From the NCBI GenBank assembly GCA_963978895.1, contig OZ022240.1:11753807-11817806 (forward strand): a stretch of DNA of 64,000 nt, given 5' to 3'. The notes beneath the pieces are model-generated. The model was not told the DNA's origin. It made no database searches and saw only the letters and a list, made by a program, of their open reading frames with translations. This document shows, piece after piece, positions 35,249-46,806 of this stretch; the stretch's first letter is position 1, and each line of letters begins with the position of its first letter. Source of the DNA: Erpobdella octoculata (Eukaryota > Annelida > Clitellata > Hirudinida > Erpobdellidae). A program made the position numbers and the translations under genes.

Positions 35249-36738
35249 CCCGTTTTAGACCATCGTACGTTTTACGAACGCACTTATTTTTGGCGTTGCA
35301 TAAAATTAAGCTGAAATTTTTTTTCTGTTAAAAGTTTTTTTTTATGTTAAGAAAGCTTCAATACACTGTATAAAATTTTTTAAATAATTTTTTTATTCGT
35401 ATTAAGTAGTTTAATCTGGGTTAGAATATGAGCATTTTCAAGGTTTTCGACCGATATTACTTTAAAAATTTATTATGCTAATTTCATGAGAGTTATCATA
35501 ACAAAAGTTTGAAATATCGAAAGAGGATGTACTCAAAAGTAAACAGCAACGTTAATTAAATTTTATTGTGTTTACACTAACCCACAATCTGAACATGTAT
35601 GAGTCATGCTCGTTCTACGATCGTTGGGCGTATAGAGTACTTTATGCGAACAAGTCGAAACTAGTTCATTCAGCTTATAGTTGTGCAGTGGTTGAATTGG
35701 TGATAGTGTTTTTTGCAAATTTCATTCTTCGAATGAAATGTTTATAAAGTTTAAAAATGAAAGGCATCAAAAAGAATGTTTTTTCACGTTGAAAGAAGCT
35801 ATGGAACTAATTCTTGATGATGATGATAGCATTGGGGTTGACATACTTGTCATTCTTCCGCCCGGCGCATCATAACACGTGACTGATGAATAAGCAAATG
35901 AAGAAGAAATGTTATTCTTTGTAATATATCCGGGAAGGTAGAAGTTGATTATACTAATGATGGGAATGGGATGAGATTAGACTGTGTCGGTTCTTTGGGT
36001 GAAGAAATGTAGGTCGCAAATACGGTCAGTTCAATGCCGCGGCAACCAAAACGCCAAAAACGATTGAAATGCACTTGGACCAAAAAGAGTCATTTGAATA
36101 GCCACTTTTAAAAGTCTATATATAACGAGTTTGAAACACCACAATGGTGCTTTGCTTGATAAACCCCATATAGGCTGTTTTATACCGATGAAATGAATTC
36201 ATGCACGGTTGAAGAAACAAAACGATAGGGAAGATTCAGCAACTGGCCATGGTCACGATCTGGAAAAGGTGAAAACAGTAGGTCGCTACAAGCTGGAAAA
36301 TTGTGGCAAAACACTGTACATGTGGGCCAAGTGCGGCAAACGACTTCATCGGAATTGTTTTGGTGCTTTCCGCACACTCCGGTTCTGAAACGACTATCAT
36401 GAACTGCTTGACTGATTTATTGAATGTTAAATTTTTGGATTTTATTGAACTGTGTTACTGATAAAGTCAGAAATGTGTTTTTAGCTTTTCTGTTTATAGC
36501 CTAAAATTTATATTATAATTGTTTGCGTTGAAAAAAAAAGAAATTGACTTTTAAACATTTTGTCGTTTTCAGTAGTCTATACGACCACCGTTCGAAAAAC
36601 GAGCATAGTGAATTTTCAAAGTTTTCTTTCAAATAAAAAATAATTAAAAATAAATCTGTTAAAACATAAGCAAGTAACTTAGAAATAACAAAAAAAAATA
36701 ATAGAAATCTAATTAATAAAGTTTTGGACCTAAACGTG
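35249..36738 (+). mobile_element. piggyBac-type element, internally deleted
   Basis: Flanked by TTAA (35245-35248 and 36739-36742). Ends CCCGTTTTAGACCA and, inverted, CACGTTTAGGTCCA. It carries N- and C-terminal coding remnants only. Confidence 0.7.
35757..36400 (+). pseudogene. piggyBac transposase, N-terminal and C-terminal remnants
   Basis: FFTLKEAMELILDDDDSIG then VDILVILPPGAS and VTDE resemble the acidic N-terminus of piggyBac transposases. After stops, RYKLENCGKTLYMWAKCGKR and LHRNCF (36270-36360) resemble the C-terminal cysteine-rich domain, with some cysteines lost. The DDD catalytic core is absent. Confidence 0.65.
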
Positions 36739-36742
36739 TTAA

Positions 36743-36950
36743 TGACCAGTGAACTTGAATTTCTGAAATCACTTTTTAATTGTTTAAAGGAGTTCCAGAA
36801 GTTTATAGAACTCGTCAGCTCAAATGTGCCAACGCTGTCTATGGTGCCACTAATGAAATTACAAATAAAGCGAATTTGCAGGCTTCGACCTGGTGATGAT
36901 GAGGCTATAGTTGATCTGAAGACAGTTAACAAAGTCAAAATATGAATATG
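36743..36950 (+). pseudogene. hAT transposase middle fragment
   Basis: LEFLKSLFNCLKEFQKFIEL then SSNVPTLSMVPLMKL matches the region before the LDPRY motif of hAT transposases. Interrupted on its left by the piggyBac insertion. Confidence 0.55.
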
Positions 36951-37366
36951 CAATAATTTTAACATTTTATAATTGAGAAATAATAAAAAGATTTTGTGAA
37001 TGTTATATCTGTATAAATGTATCATGGCTGAAATTAGGTTCAATTTTATTGGGGCCGGCTGTATTTTGGTCCAGGTGGCTGTATTTTGGTCAAAATTGGT
37101 CCTCTTCTAAATCCGGACACTACATTAGTTGCATGCAATTTTGTAACTGATTGAAATTAGATTTATATTGTTGAAAAATTTATCTTTCAAACGGTATATC
37201 ATATCATATGTAGGATCTACAACTTCAGAGTGTAAAAATACAAAATAAAAACATGTGGTTCAAATTTGGTCAAATTACCCTAACAATAAGGAATTTAAAC
37301 TTAGTTTAAATTGCTAGCAAATGTTACATTCTGAATGTCCGCATTTAAAACATAAATTTCTGGATA
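36951..37366. other. Non-coding spacer
   Basis: GGCTGTATTTTGGTC is repeated at about 37047 and 37078. No gene seen. Confidence 0.5.
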
Positions 37367-37374
37367 TGTTACAG

Positions 37375-38343
37375 CGACCTCTTTAGTGCCGCGACCCCTT
37401 GATAAAATATGCCATGCTCTGGCGACCCCAATAATAAAATTATGTGGGTTGTTCATCGTTCACTCTGGCTCACTGCATTGTTACAACAATTACCATTGCA
37501 CCTAAAGCTAATAGTCATACTCCTACAATACATTTTAGTTTTTAATTAGATAATTTGTATTTTAGAATTGTAGCCTATTATTTTTAGGCATAAATTATAA
37601 ATTGTACACAATAATTATAATTTAACTTAATATCATCAAATAAAGAAAAATTTTCCCAACAATATTTTTTTTTACAATTTATAAGCAAATGAGATTGTTC
37701 CTTTTTAATTTAAAATTTTAATGTTGCAGCTCCAAAATAAAATTGTTAAATTGTCAGTGAAGAAGGGTCTGCTTGCTTTATTCTCACCAGGTCAGACATT
37801 CTGGGGGCAGTCTTTCAGAGGAGTCAATTGAGGGGTAGGGAGCGGTCGTCCCCCCCCCCCGAGGATTTTTGAAAAAGACTTCTTTGGGTATAAACTAAAT
37901 AAAACGAAGTTTTAGAAAAAAAAATTTAAATGTACCTCTGACTACCCCCTACCTGGTCATCACCTATTTTAGGAGGCAAAAATGTAGAGTTTTATCAAAT
38001 TCTTAGAAAATGTATCTCCGATTTCCTCCCGGTCATCAGCTTTTTATTAGAGGCAGAAGTGTATAGAGTTTTTAAAAAAAATTCAGTTTTTGCAAGACCA
38101 CAAAGAAAATTTATTTTAGCATTAAAACTACTCTTGTATTTAGACTTGATAACTAATAAGTTTGAAAAGCATTTTACACAAAGCTGTGTTGTGGGAAAAA
38201 GAATAGGTAACATTGTACGTGGCTGTTTGAGCAATGCAGATAAGTTTCAAGTTCAAAAAGCCTGTTTAAAAAAACTCAAACTTCTGAAAGTCTTAGGCGA
38301 CACCTATAAAATCGTCAGGCGATCCCCAGGCTGAGAACCACGG
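37375..38343. mobile_element. hAT element (GGTTCTCA type) with nested repeat-rich insert
   Basis: The octamer TGTTACAG occurs at 37367-37374 and 38344-38351. The right end on the minus strand is CCGTGGTTCTCAGCCTGGGG, typical of Charlie-like hATs; the left end has diverged. Inside, CAGAGGAGTCAATTGAGG at about 37815 starts another hAT type, with CTCCGA...CCCGGTCATCA repeats like those at 16560-16950. Confidence 0.55.
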
Positions 38344-38749
38344 TGTTACAGGAATAGAAACTCAGAACAGACACGGAATTAAGCAGTTTAAAGTTAATGT
38401 TTCGGATTTCAAACGCCCTTTTGAGAAATAACTCATTTACAGTTAAAACATTGCAGATAAAACTAGCGTATTTTCTAAAACTTCTAAAAAAATACTTAAC
38501 AAAATCTATTTAAAAATTGCTTACAAACTAAATTGTTTTGATAGTGCACAAAAAATTGTATAAAGATTTTGTTTTATAGATTTCAGTTATTCAAATGACT
38601 AGATCAAAAATTACTATTAAATTTTTTTTGCATGAACATACAATCCCTGGAATGGCAGAAACATAATAAAACGAAATGTGCAAAAAATTAAAGAAGATTA
38701 GGAAATTATTAAAAAGACCCTGTAAAACATCATAATGAATAAGCATTTA

Positions 38750-38933
38750 TCAGCAGGTGGCCGTTTCATTTCTTCCAAGAGGCACATTGGAGTTGTTTGA
38801 TGATTGTAAAAAACTGGCGGGAGCAAGTTTTTGTTTGGAATGAGAAACTCGAGAGGAAGCAAGTCGATCTTCGTAGTCAATTTGACAAAGGATCTGATTA
38901 TCACACAAGTAGTATCTATCCCCTATGCAGAAT
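38750..38933 (-). CDS. LMO (LIM-domain-only) protein, last coding exon
   Basis: After the acceptor TTCTGTTGTAG the exon completes a split Arg codon and reads FCIGDRYYLCDNQILCQIDY, the second half of LIM2 (final zinc ligands Cys and Asp in CQID). A 40-residue tail (EDRLASSR...RNETATC) ends at TGA (38750-38752). It joins in phase to the exon at 50795-50920 across an intron of 11,861 bp. LMO proteins are nuclear adaptors that bridge LDB and bHLH/GATA factors. The wording is close to LMO1/LMO3 and Drosophila Beadex. The upstream LIM1 exon is not in this window. Confidence 0.9.
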
Positions 38934-39159
38934 CTACAACAGAACACCAATTACTGAGAGTAAACATTTTCAAATACACTGCACTCCATTTACAAAAAAA
39001 TTGGTTATAGTAAATTGGGCACATTATAAACTGTATCATTGCTATAACTAACTCTGTTATAGACAGGACAAATAAACCACCAAAATATGTAGACCAGTGG
39101 TTCTCAACTTATTTAAAAAACTACCATTTTTATAAAAAAAATAATAATCAGCACCCCTT

Positions 39160-39205
39160 TATTAACGCCAAATGGGCTGTAATATTCAAGGGAGCGTGTA
39201 TTAAA
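39160..39205 (+). pseudogene. PLE N-terminal motif fragment
   Basis: INAKWAVIFKGACIK, the pseudo-LTR end motif, followed within 30 bp by (TA)n. Confidence 0.6.
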
Positions 39206-39248
39206 ATAATATAACACCAAACTATGCTCATAATATATATATATATAT

Positions 39249-39345
39249 ATGTCTCAACTTCAGACTCGAACCCACGACTGTCGGATCGGCAACACCGCCT
39301 CGCATCATGCCAACTACCTTACCATCTGCGCCACTTCCACCGCCA
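39249..39345 (-). mobile_element. tRNA-like repeat (TA-associated SINE)
   Basis: Minus strand: A-box-like GTGGCGCAGATGGTAAGGTAG, GCGAGGCGGTGTTGCCG, B box GTGGGTTCGAGTCTG, then TGAAGTTGAGACA, directly at (TA)n (39233-39250). The same unit lies at 63366-63470; a sister family at 56516-56600 and 56826-57006. The adjacent 39385-39540 segment also recurs at 62959-63310. Confidence 0.65.
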
Positions 39346-39627
39346 ATAAAACAGTGGTTGTTAAGCGCTTTTGTTGGGGTATGTTGAACACAACACTCGA
39401 CTATGAATGGGTACGAATCAATGCTCGATAGTATATATAAGTTCTGCGGCTTACAATCCGTCACTAGCTAATTTAATAGCTATCGAAGATATATGTTTTG
39501 TAATATATATTATAAGGAAACATAGCGTTGATATGTTTTTACGAGCCACACACACACACATATCTATATTATAGTAGCCCACGTCACTCACTGATTCTGT
39601 CACGCTTACGTAATTAGTCGTATAGAC

Positions 39628-41669
39628 CATGGACTCCTAAATAAAAGCTATCTGGACACAAACCTGAATGGGTGAGAACCTAATGAGTCGACTACATGAG
39701 GCGATTGTGTACAGGCATGCGAATGTAGCATACTAGCATGCATCGACGTATACTAGCTTATAAGCTGTGAGCCGCTTCAGCTCGTTGCCTATTATTTCAT
39801 TGTCTCGAGCGCGTCGCGTCGTCGAATGGTTTTATTTTGACAAAGATTATATTCTGATTCCAGAGTTGAGATTTTTTGGATTTATTCAGCAATTCAGTTT
39901 ATTTACTACTACAAACTTTGTCATTGTTAACATTATATTCAGCATTTGGATACAAAACTAGCCACGGTAAAAACTAACAAGTCAACGCTCGTATTACTTT
40001 TCATCATTTCACTCTTTTCTGCGTGATGAAGTTCATTATGAGAAATGGAACCGTGCCAATTCAAGAATAATATAGAGTGTTAGCTCATTTCAGAAGTTGT
40101 TTTCTTCATTTCATTATACACTATATCATTGAAGATATGAATTCATGAAGACAGTCCAACATGAATTTTTATCGGCTAACAAAGTATATTTCAACTCAGC
40201 TAAAAAAGGGATATATTTAACCATTTCAGTTGAAAACACAACATTCACCTGACAATGTTCTGTCAATCAACTCATGGGGACAAACTGAAGATTAATATAA
40301 TTGATCCTGTGAACAAAAACCATCTTCCTCATTTTCTACCAGGCCCAGGGGTATGATGACTTAAAAAATATTTACAACAATTTTCAGTCAAAAATTGTTG
40401 TGTCTAAAATTTTAAAGAAGCCTGCATCATGGTTCCAGAGCAGACTTTAGTGCAGTTCAACCATGAAGCACTTGGCGACAGAAATTCTAGCATCGATTTT
40501 TTTTGCTATTCAACACGTTTATTTATCGTTTACCTATCAGTTCTCTTCATGACCGCCAGAGACTCAGATCATCATCGACAAGAACAACTGTTTGTGCTGG
40601 TTTTGTGACGCTCAGTACTTGACGACAAAAATTTTAGCATCATCTGGCCCAGAGCTTAGAATGACCTTTCGTTTTCTGTTCCATCGAGATCATCGGGCCA
40701 AAAATTGTAAAGCAAGATGCAAAAAAGTTCAGACTCGATTTTTCTAGCTATTCGACACACATGTTCTTTTATCATTTACCTATCAGTTTTCTTCACGACT
40801 GCCAGAGACTCAGATCATCATCGACAACAACTGTTTGTGCTGGTTTTGTAACGCTCAGCACTTGACGACAGAAATTTTAGCATCGTCGGCCAAGAACTTA
40901 GAATGACCTTTCATTTTCTGTTCCATTGAGATCATCTTAAATGAAGTTTATAAGACTAATTAATTATTGGCTTGGTCAGCTTCAGTCCGATAATTTATAG
41001 TCTCGTTTTGGATAGTTTTATCAAATTTCAGAAGCAACTATTACACTTCAATGCACCAGATGCATATAGATGCATAGAGCGATAGAAAGATTCGAGCTGT
41101 GTCCTTAAGTTCTCTAAATTTTTGTTTTATGACAACATTACCTTTAAAGAAGATACTATGTCAATTTTAGTTTTAAAGAGCAATACAGCACAACAAATTG
41201 TATAGTTTAAAAACTTTTCATGGATGGACATTTGTTAGCCGGTGAAGCTCGTTTAATATTATATCATGGGCAAAAAACATGATATGGGAGCATTGATTTA
41301 CCAAGAAAGTCACATCATTTGCAAGCCTTTCCACATTTTAATCAAAATATAAGTGGAGGAAATAACAAAAGAAGCAAACAAGAATAATAGAGCTAAAGAA
41401 GAAAAATAGATAAACTAATAAATTGCACTTGACAACATTTTAGCTTAGATTATTTTGTGTTTTAAAATAAACTATTTGAGTGTTAATTGGCAAATAATAA
41501 ATGTTTTATTTATGTGTTTCAGTTGTTCAAGTGTAAAATAAAAGTTGTCAAAGTTTTTATAACATGTAGCTCTCTCAAACAGCCAAGCGTAACGCGATAC
41601 AATCGCCCCATGTGGTAGATAACGCCGTGGCAGATTTCTGTCCAGATAGCTTTTATTTAGGAGTCCATG
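39628..41669. mobile_element. 2.0-kb TIR element, possibly P-like, in the Helitron
   Basis: Perfect inverted ends of about 31 bp beginning CATGGACTCCTAAATAAAAG; 7-bp duplication TATAGAC (39621-39627 and 41670-41676). A CA-starting 31-bp TIR with a 7-8-bp duplication recalls the P superfamily, but no THAP or transposase coding was recognised. Confidence 0.75.
40490..40938. repeat. 246-bp tandem duplication
   Basis: Copies about 40490-40692 and 40736-40938, offset 246 bp (TACCTATCAG at 40531 and 40777), about 90% alike. Non-coding, inside the 2-kb TIR element. Confidence 0.8.
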
Positions 41670-42499
41670 TATAGACGATATCGATGTGCACGTAAGAATT
41701 TATTGCGCAAGTTATTATGCAATTGTACTTACACTCAATTTATTTACAATGTATTTACAATTGTAAATACATTCTCAGTCCTAAAGATCAAAAGAAGTGG
41801 CGCTGCAATCGAAAAATACTATATATTGAGATTTAAAAAAATCCGTCAATTTTGACGGGATATTTCTTACTATAATATATAATGAAATTTGAAAAAATCC
41901 GTCATTTTTGACGGGCAATCTCTAGTATATATATATCTATATATATAAAAATGAATGTTTGTATATATGTATATATATATGTCCTTTATGCATTGCTACA
42001 CCATTCATCCGATCATAATGAAATTTTCACACAACCTTGAGAGTCAAGGGGAATCAAATATAGAGAAAAAAATTTTGAAATCCGTCACAAAATGAGCGGA
42101 GCGGAGCGGGTGAGCGAGCGGAAACTATATATATATGTATGTGGGTATGTATGTGTGTATGTATTTATGTGTATGTGCATGTATGTGTGTCTGTGTTTAT
42201 GTATGTATGTATGTATGTATGTATGTATGTATGTATGTATGTATGAATGTATGTATGTATGTGTTTTTTACAATAGTTCGGCACGCATTAGGTAAACCTC
42301 TAAAAACCCCGGGCAATATGTATGTATGTATGTATGTCCTTTATGCATTGCTACACCATTCATCCGATCGTAATTAAATTTTCACACAACTTTGAGAGTC
42401 AAGGGGAATCAAATATAGAGAAAAAAATTTGAAATCCTTCTCAAAATGAGCGGAGTGGAGCGGGTGAGCGAGCGGGGCTATATATATATACATACATAA

Positions 42500-42762
42500 A
42501 TGAGCGGAAACGGGAAGCCAACTGAAAGCGAAAGATCGAGCGGGAAAGGGAACGCGACCGAGAAAGGGAAAGCAACCGGGAGCGGAAAAGCGACCGAGAG
42601 AGGAAAAGTGACCGGGAGCGGGAAAGCAATCCGGAACAGGAAATCGACCGGGAGCGGGAAAAAAACCGGAAACGGAAAAGCGTCTGGGAGCGGAAAAACG
42701 GCCTGGAGCAAAAAACCGACCGGGAACCGGAAAGCGACCGGGAGGAAAAACCGACCGAGATA
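42500..42762. repeat. Minisatellite GGGAGCGGAAAAGCGACC, about 18-bp unit
   Basis: Around 14 imperfect units. The same unit accompanies other Helitron ends at 29385-29525, 29918-30020, 43826-43892, 59826-59880 and 62921-62956. Open frames here in both strands are translations of the repeat. Confidence 0.8.
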
Positions 42763-43423
42763 ACGATATTGGGACGCAGATGCTTAGTTATGACCATAAG
42801 ACTATGAATTAATTTATCGGTCTTATTTTATTTTTTACTTTTCAGATTTCAGAGGAAACTAGAAACTTACATTTTAAAGAAAATCTTACATGCAACACTG
42901 ATTTATGGTAAAAGTTTCACTGATATATGAGGTGCATGAAATTTAAATGAAATGAAAGCAAGTGCAGTAATTTTGTGTTTCAACAAAATCATGAACAAAG
43001 TTCTCAAGGAAGCCTGTAAATCTGCTGCTGTTTTGTTCAATTTATAATTGCTTCATGTGCTAAATAAAAGTGTTACTCTTTGATTGCTTTAACATTTTGA
43101 CATAACAAGAAAGTTTTTAATATTATTATTAATTCATGTTTTATTTCAATCTATGTTTTATATCACGTTTTTCAAAGCCACGGGTCAACATTTATTAACA
43201 TGCCACTTAAAAACTTAGAACTAAAAAAGTAAGACTAGCGATTTTTTCATAAAGCAGCTGTTGAACACTGTTTTGATGTTTATTTGCCCAGAAAACAGGC
43301 ATCGATTTCCAAAATGTAACTGGTTTTAGAATAAATAATATAAGCTGAAAATAACTAGATAAACTAAGCATTAATATCTGTAGTAATCGTAAGATCACTT
43401 TTAGATAGATAGATCATCGATAT

Positions 43424-43683
43424 TATATATATATATATATATATTTGGTGTATCTTGGTGTTAAATCTTCTTTCAGACATGCTTCGTTAAAGACAACTGC
43501 CCATTTTGTGTTAATTATTTTTTGAACAATAGACTCCAAATGACGAATTAGAGACTTGTTTTCACTATAAAACTCTTTATTAAGTGTAAAACCACCGGGC
43601 TTACTGCGCAGTTTCGACTTGAAAGCCATCATCAGAGCCCTATTTTGAAAAAAATGATACAAATAAAAAAAAGAACCATTCAA
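43424..43683 (-). pseudogene. PLE pseudo-LTR fragment D with hammerhead
   Basis: The minus frame ends INTKWAVVFNEACLKEDLTP and stops at (TA)n (43424-43446). The hammerhead lies just upstream at 43597-43640. This gives the same order as in PLE A and B: ribozyme, about 110-150 bp, N-terminal motif, (TA)n. Confidence 0.75.
43597..43640 (-). ncRNA. Hammerhead ribozyme in PLE fragment D
   Basis: Minus strand: GGGCT/AGCCC stem I, core CTGATGA, one extra U, stem II GGCTT/AAGTC, GAAA, self-complementary stem III CTGCGCAG, cleavage triplet GTA, then AGCCC. All conserved core positions are present. Confidence 0.8.
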
Positions 43684-43962
43684 GACTAAACATCAAAATT
43701 AAATACCGAATGTATATAGCGAAATAAATTAAGATATAAGAAAATGAACATTAAAAGCAAGAAGTATAGAAGTTAAAGTAAGTTTGATTAAAATGAAACT
43801 GTAATGTGTATGATATACAATTCCCGGGAACGGGAGAGCAAGTGGGAGTGGGAAGGCGACCGGGAGCGGGGAAACGACCGAGAGCGGGAAAGCAACATTA
43901 AACTTTTAATAAAAAAACCAAAATAATTTATAAGGCAAAACAACGTTTGCTGGGTCAGCTAG

Positions 43963-43998
<36 letters not shown>
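43963..43998. repeat. (TA)n tract
   Basis: Between a Helitron 3' end and PLE fragment E. Confidence 0.9.
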
Positions 43999-44002
<4 letters not shown>

Positions 44003-44560
44003 TGGCGATAACATCGTTTTCCCCACCGGCTTCATCTCGTCTTCAGTCGATGGTGCTGTAGGCAACTTCGGAGAAAGCAATCTTCTATCGTTGTCTCATG
44101 GCTTGCTCGGCGATGAAGACAATACTTTGACCTTCGGGCAACTTGACGCTTGTGTTTCAGTTGAACTTCATGACGTTCAGGCTGGACGCCAGGATGGTGT
44201 GGGGCTCAGTGGTGCGAATACTACTTTTGAACATCTCACTTACAATGATAATATTAATAAGCGGCAACGGCGCTAATTGCTGTCCTGTCGTATACAATAG
44301 CTTTGTCTTACTTTATGTTACTGCCAATACTTTTGTGCCCGTGCTTGTCGTTCTTTGTGTTGTTCACAAGCCGTACAAGGCCGCTCATTATAGTTACTTT
44401 TTTCACCTATCGAGTATTTAACGTGTTTTAGCTTGTATTTCCTGTGTTTTAATTACTTATTTAGTTCTAAATTATTGAAAAAAATATCATTGATTTTGTT
44501 GGGTCACTTTTCGTCGGACTTTATTTAATTTCAAATTGAGACACATATATATATGCTTAC
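43999..44560 (+). pseudogene. PLE fragment E: C-terminal end and 3' UTR
   Basis: Frame to 44276 ends FEHLTYNDNINKRQRR, matching the PLE tail pattern (hydrophobic, N-x-N, basic) of A, B and C. Then about 280 bp of 3' UTR to a short TA run. No hammerhead seen. 5'-truncated at (TA)n. Confidence 0.6.
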
Positions 44561-44679
44561 ATAATCTCATTTTTATATATAGATGGTGTTTTACATGAAA
44601 ATACAGCATACTAGTGTATATTGACATGGTCATTTGAGTTTGCAGATTCTCTAGGTTGAATTTAAAAAATGTTTGCCCC

Positions 44680-44707
44680 CCAAGATTTTGCTGAATCGCC
44701 GCCTCTG
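44680..44707. mobile_element. hAT right end (CAGAGGCGGCGATTC)
   Basis: CAAGATTTTGCTGAATCGCC through CGCCTCTG matches the right end of the hAT finishing at 15674. Left partner not found. Confidence 0.5.
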
Positions 44708-44735
44708 AAATATTCTAGTTTTTATTAATTGTCTG

Positions 44736-46700
44736 TAGAGCCAGACCGAAGTCACTTTTTTGAGTTTTCGCCGAAACTATGTAAAACGTTTTCACCAGAA
44801 CCGAACCGAACCTCTTAGTTTTGGCCGAAACCGAACCATCATTTTAGGACTTATGCAATTAAAAAATTGAAAAAGACATTAATTTGCAAATGTAATATTT
44901 TTCAATCTAATAACACAAAAATATAATTATTTTATTCAAAATGCGTATAAAAGTAATAAAATCATTCAATATCAATCAATAATTACATCCAAACAATCGA
45001 AGATTGTATGCAAGAAATAATAATTTTTCACAATTTTCACCTAGGAGGGAATTTCGACGATCCGCATAAATTTGACTAGCCGAACTGAACATTTGCTCAC
45101 TTGCTAAGCTAGTAGGTGGTGCCGACAAGAACTTTTGCGCAGCAATTTCAAGTTGCAGGTATTGGCTGTGATGCCAATAAGCAAAAATGTTGGTTGAACA
45201 AGGTAGATGTGGTGCTTGGAGGTACGATTTCAATTCCACCTCAAATGTTGAATCTCTGGTTTCATTTGCATTTGTTGATGGTGTCAAATGAGCAATGTCG
45301 TGATCATCCCAAAGAGAATAGTGACTCACGGACACGGATTTCTGTATTGTCAGGGTTTCTTGTCAGACTTTGCACTTGCACTTCTTAATTTGCAAACTGA
45401 TTCATTGGATAAAACATCATCTTCTTTATTCATTAGTTCTAAAAAGTGTATAACTGTACTTTTTTCAGTTGCCGTACCTATATCGTCCAGATATAAGGTT
45501 TTAAACCTGGAATCCAGCCGGGAGAGACCTGAGATTTTACAGATACATGGGGGTCAATGAGATCAACTTCCGGTGCCGACCGGAACTCTGTGAGACCACG
45601 CCCACTTCGTCTTTTGGGCTATAAACGCTTGCTTTTTCGATGTCGAATATCTCCAGAACCACATGACCTTGAAAAACCAAACTCAAAAGGAACATAGGGG
45701 TCCATGGGCCCTAACTCGAGTTTGAATCGCAGGGTCACGTGACTTGCGGTTCCGGAGTTATGAGCGCTCAAATATCGGTACCCCGGATTCTGCAGTATTT
45801 TTTGGACCACGCTACAGCCACCCCTCAGGCGAAACGGAGCTGCACTCTACATGAGAAGACGAACCCTGAATGGGACCACATGATGGGGGTAGAATTTTTC
45901 AAATTCGTATTCCAGAAATGGATTTATGTGCGTTCAAAGATGGCGATTTTTTTTCAATTTTGGGCTATAAACGCTTGCAGAGTTGACGTCGAATATCTCC
46001 GGAACCATGTGACCTTGAAAAACCAAACTCAAAAGGAACAAAGGGGTCCATGTGCCCTAACTGGAGTTTGAATCGCAGGATCACGTGACTACCGGTTCCG
46101 GAGTTATGAGCGCTCAAAAATCGGTACCGCGGATTCGGCACTATATTTTGACCCACGCTACAGCCACCCATCAGGCGAAACGGAGCTGCACACTACATGA
46201 GAAGACGACCCCTGAATGGGACCATCTGATGGGGGAAGAATTTTTCGAATTTGTATTTCGGATATGGATTTATGGGCGTTCAAAGATAGCGATATTTTTC
46301 AATTTTTTTAAGTTTCATGTTTGTAAGTTTACACTTTCATTTATTTTCATGGAATCGAGTCTGAATACGCCAAGTGTGCGCAAATCGTTTGTTTATCGAA
46401 TCTCGTAGCGCCGCTTTCATTTGCAGCAACCCCTTATCTTCTTCTGTATTGTTTGATTTCTGCATTTTTTAAACAACATTGTTATGATTGGGATCACAAT
46501 TTATACGCAAGCTTCATCTGAGCATATTTCTAACATTGCATCATGAAATGGTTCAAAGACTAAAACTATCCTTTCCAATAACTTCCAGTCTGAATTTAAC
46601 AGCGAATCAATTTCGCCATGTTCAACGCTGTAAAGATTCAATGCTTTTTTTCCTCTTTCATACATTGACAAAATCCTGATTAGAAAGTTGTAAAAAAAAA
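44736..46700 (-). pseudogene. hAT transposase remnant split by a tandem repeat
   Basis: Minus-strand 46501-46690 encodes RGKKALNLYSVEHGEID and KLLERIVLVFEPFHDA (hAT middle domain); 44976-45335 encodes FLSAPPTSLASEQMFSSASQ and YADRRNSLL (dimerisation). Between them two 346-bp repeats have entered. Near 44736-44840 lie ACCGAACC-rich subterminal repeats and a possible end TAGAGCCAGACCG. Confidence 0.65.
45616..46310. repeat. 346-bp tandem repeat, two copies
   Basis: GGGCTATAAACGCTTG starts each unit (45616 and 45962). The units are about 90% identical and visibly GC-richer than the surroundings. Each contains ATATCTCC(A/G)GAACCA...GTGACC and, inverted, GTCACGTGACT..CGGTTCCGGAG, so a unit can fold on itself. 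The overlapping frames on both strands are repeat translations. Confidence 0.85.
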
Positions 46701-46747
46701 AAATTGGGCTCAAAATGAGCGGAACGGAGCGGCAGAGCAAGCGGGAA

Positions 46748-46768
46748 TATATATATATATATATTTGT
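46748..46768. repeat. Short (TA)n next to a Helitron-type GAGCGG stretch
   Basis: GAGCGGAACGGAGCGGCAGAGC before it matches the Helitron block near 42090 and 42450. Confidence 0.6.
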
Positions 46769-46806
46769 TGCGAATAAACTGTGGAATCAATTTATCTTTG
46801 AGACAC

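Larger units (their letters stand above)
39563..41925 (+). mobile_element. Non-autonomous Helitron with a nested TIR element
   Basis: Begins TCTATATTATAG after A, ends CTAG before T, with the 3' hairpin CCGTCATTTTTGACGG near the end (a second, older hairpin copy at about 41850). Removing the nested element (39628-41669 plus its duplication) leaves about 314 bp, homologous to 17216-17809. Confidence 0.78.
41936..43962 (+). mobile_element. Helitron with minisatellites and a nested PLE end
   Basis: 5' TCTATATATATAAAAATGAA at 41936; 3' GCTGGGTCAGCTAG at 43962, followed by T. A 140-bp block (CCTTTATGCATTGCTACACC onward) is repeated at 41981 and 42338. (GTAT)n fills 42134-42262 and CGGGAGCGGGAAAGCGAC-type repeats occupy 42500-42762 and 43826-43892. 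No Rep or helicase domain. Confidence 0.65.

Noticed and set aside
42092..42377. YVCMYV-rich open frames
   Set aside because: Translations of the (GTAT)n repeat in the Helitron.
42441..42797. S/R/F-rich and GKATESGK-rich frames on both strands
   Set aside because: Translations of the 18-bp minisatellite.
45116..46408. Several 60-110-codon frames on both strands
   Set aside because: They follow the 346-bp tandem repeat and recur in each unit; no domain recognised.
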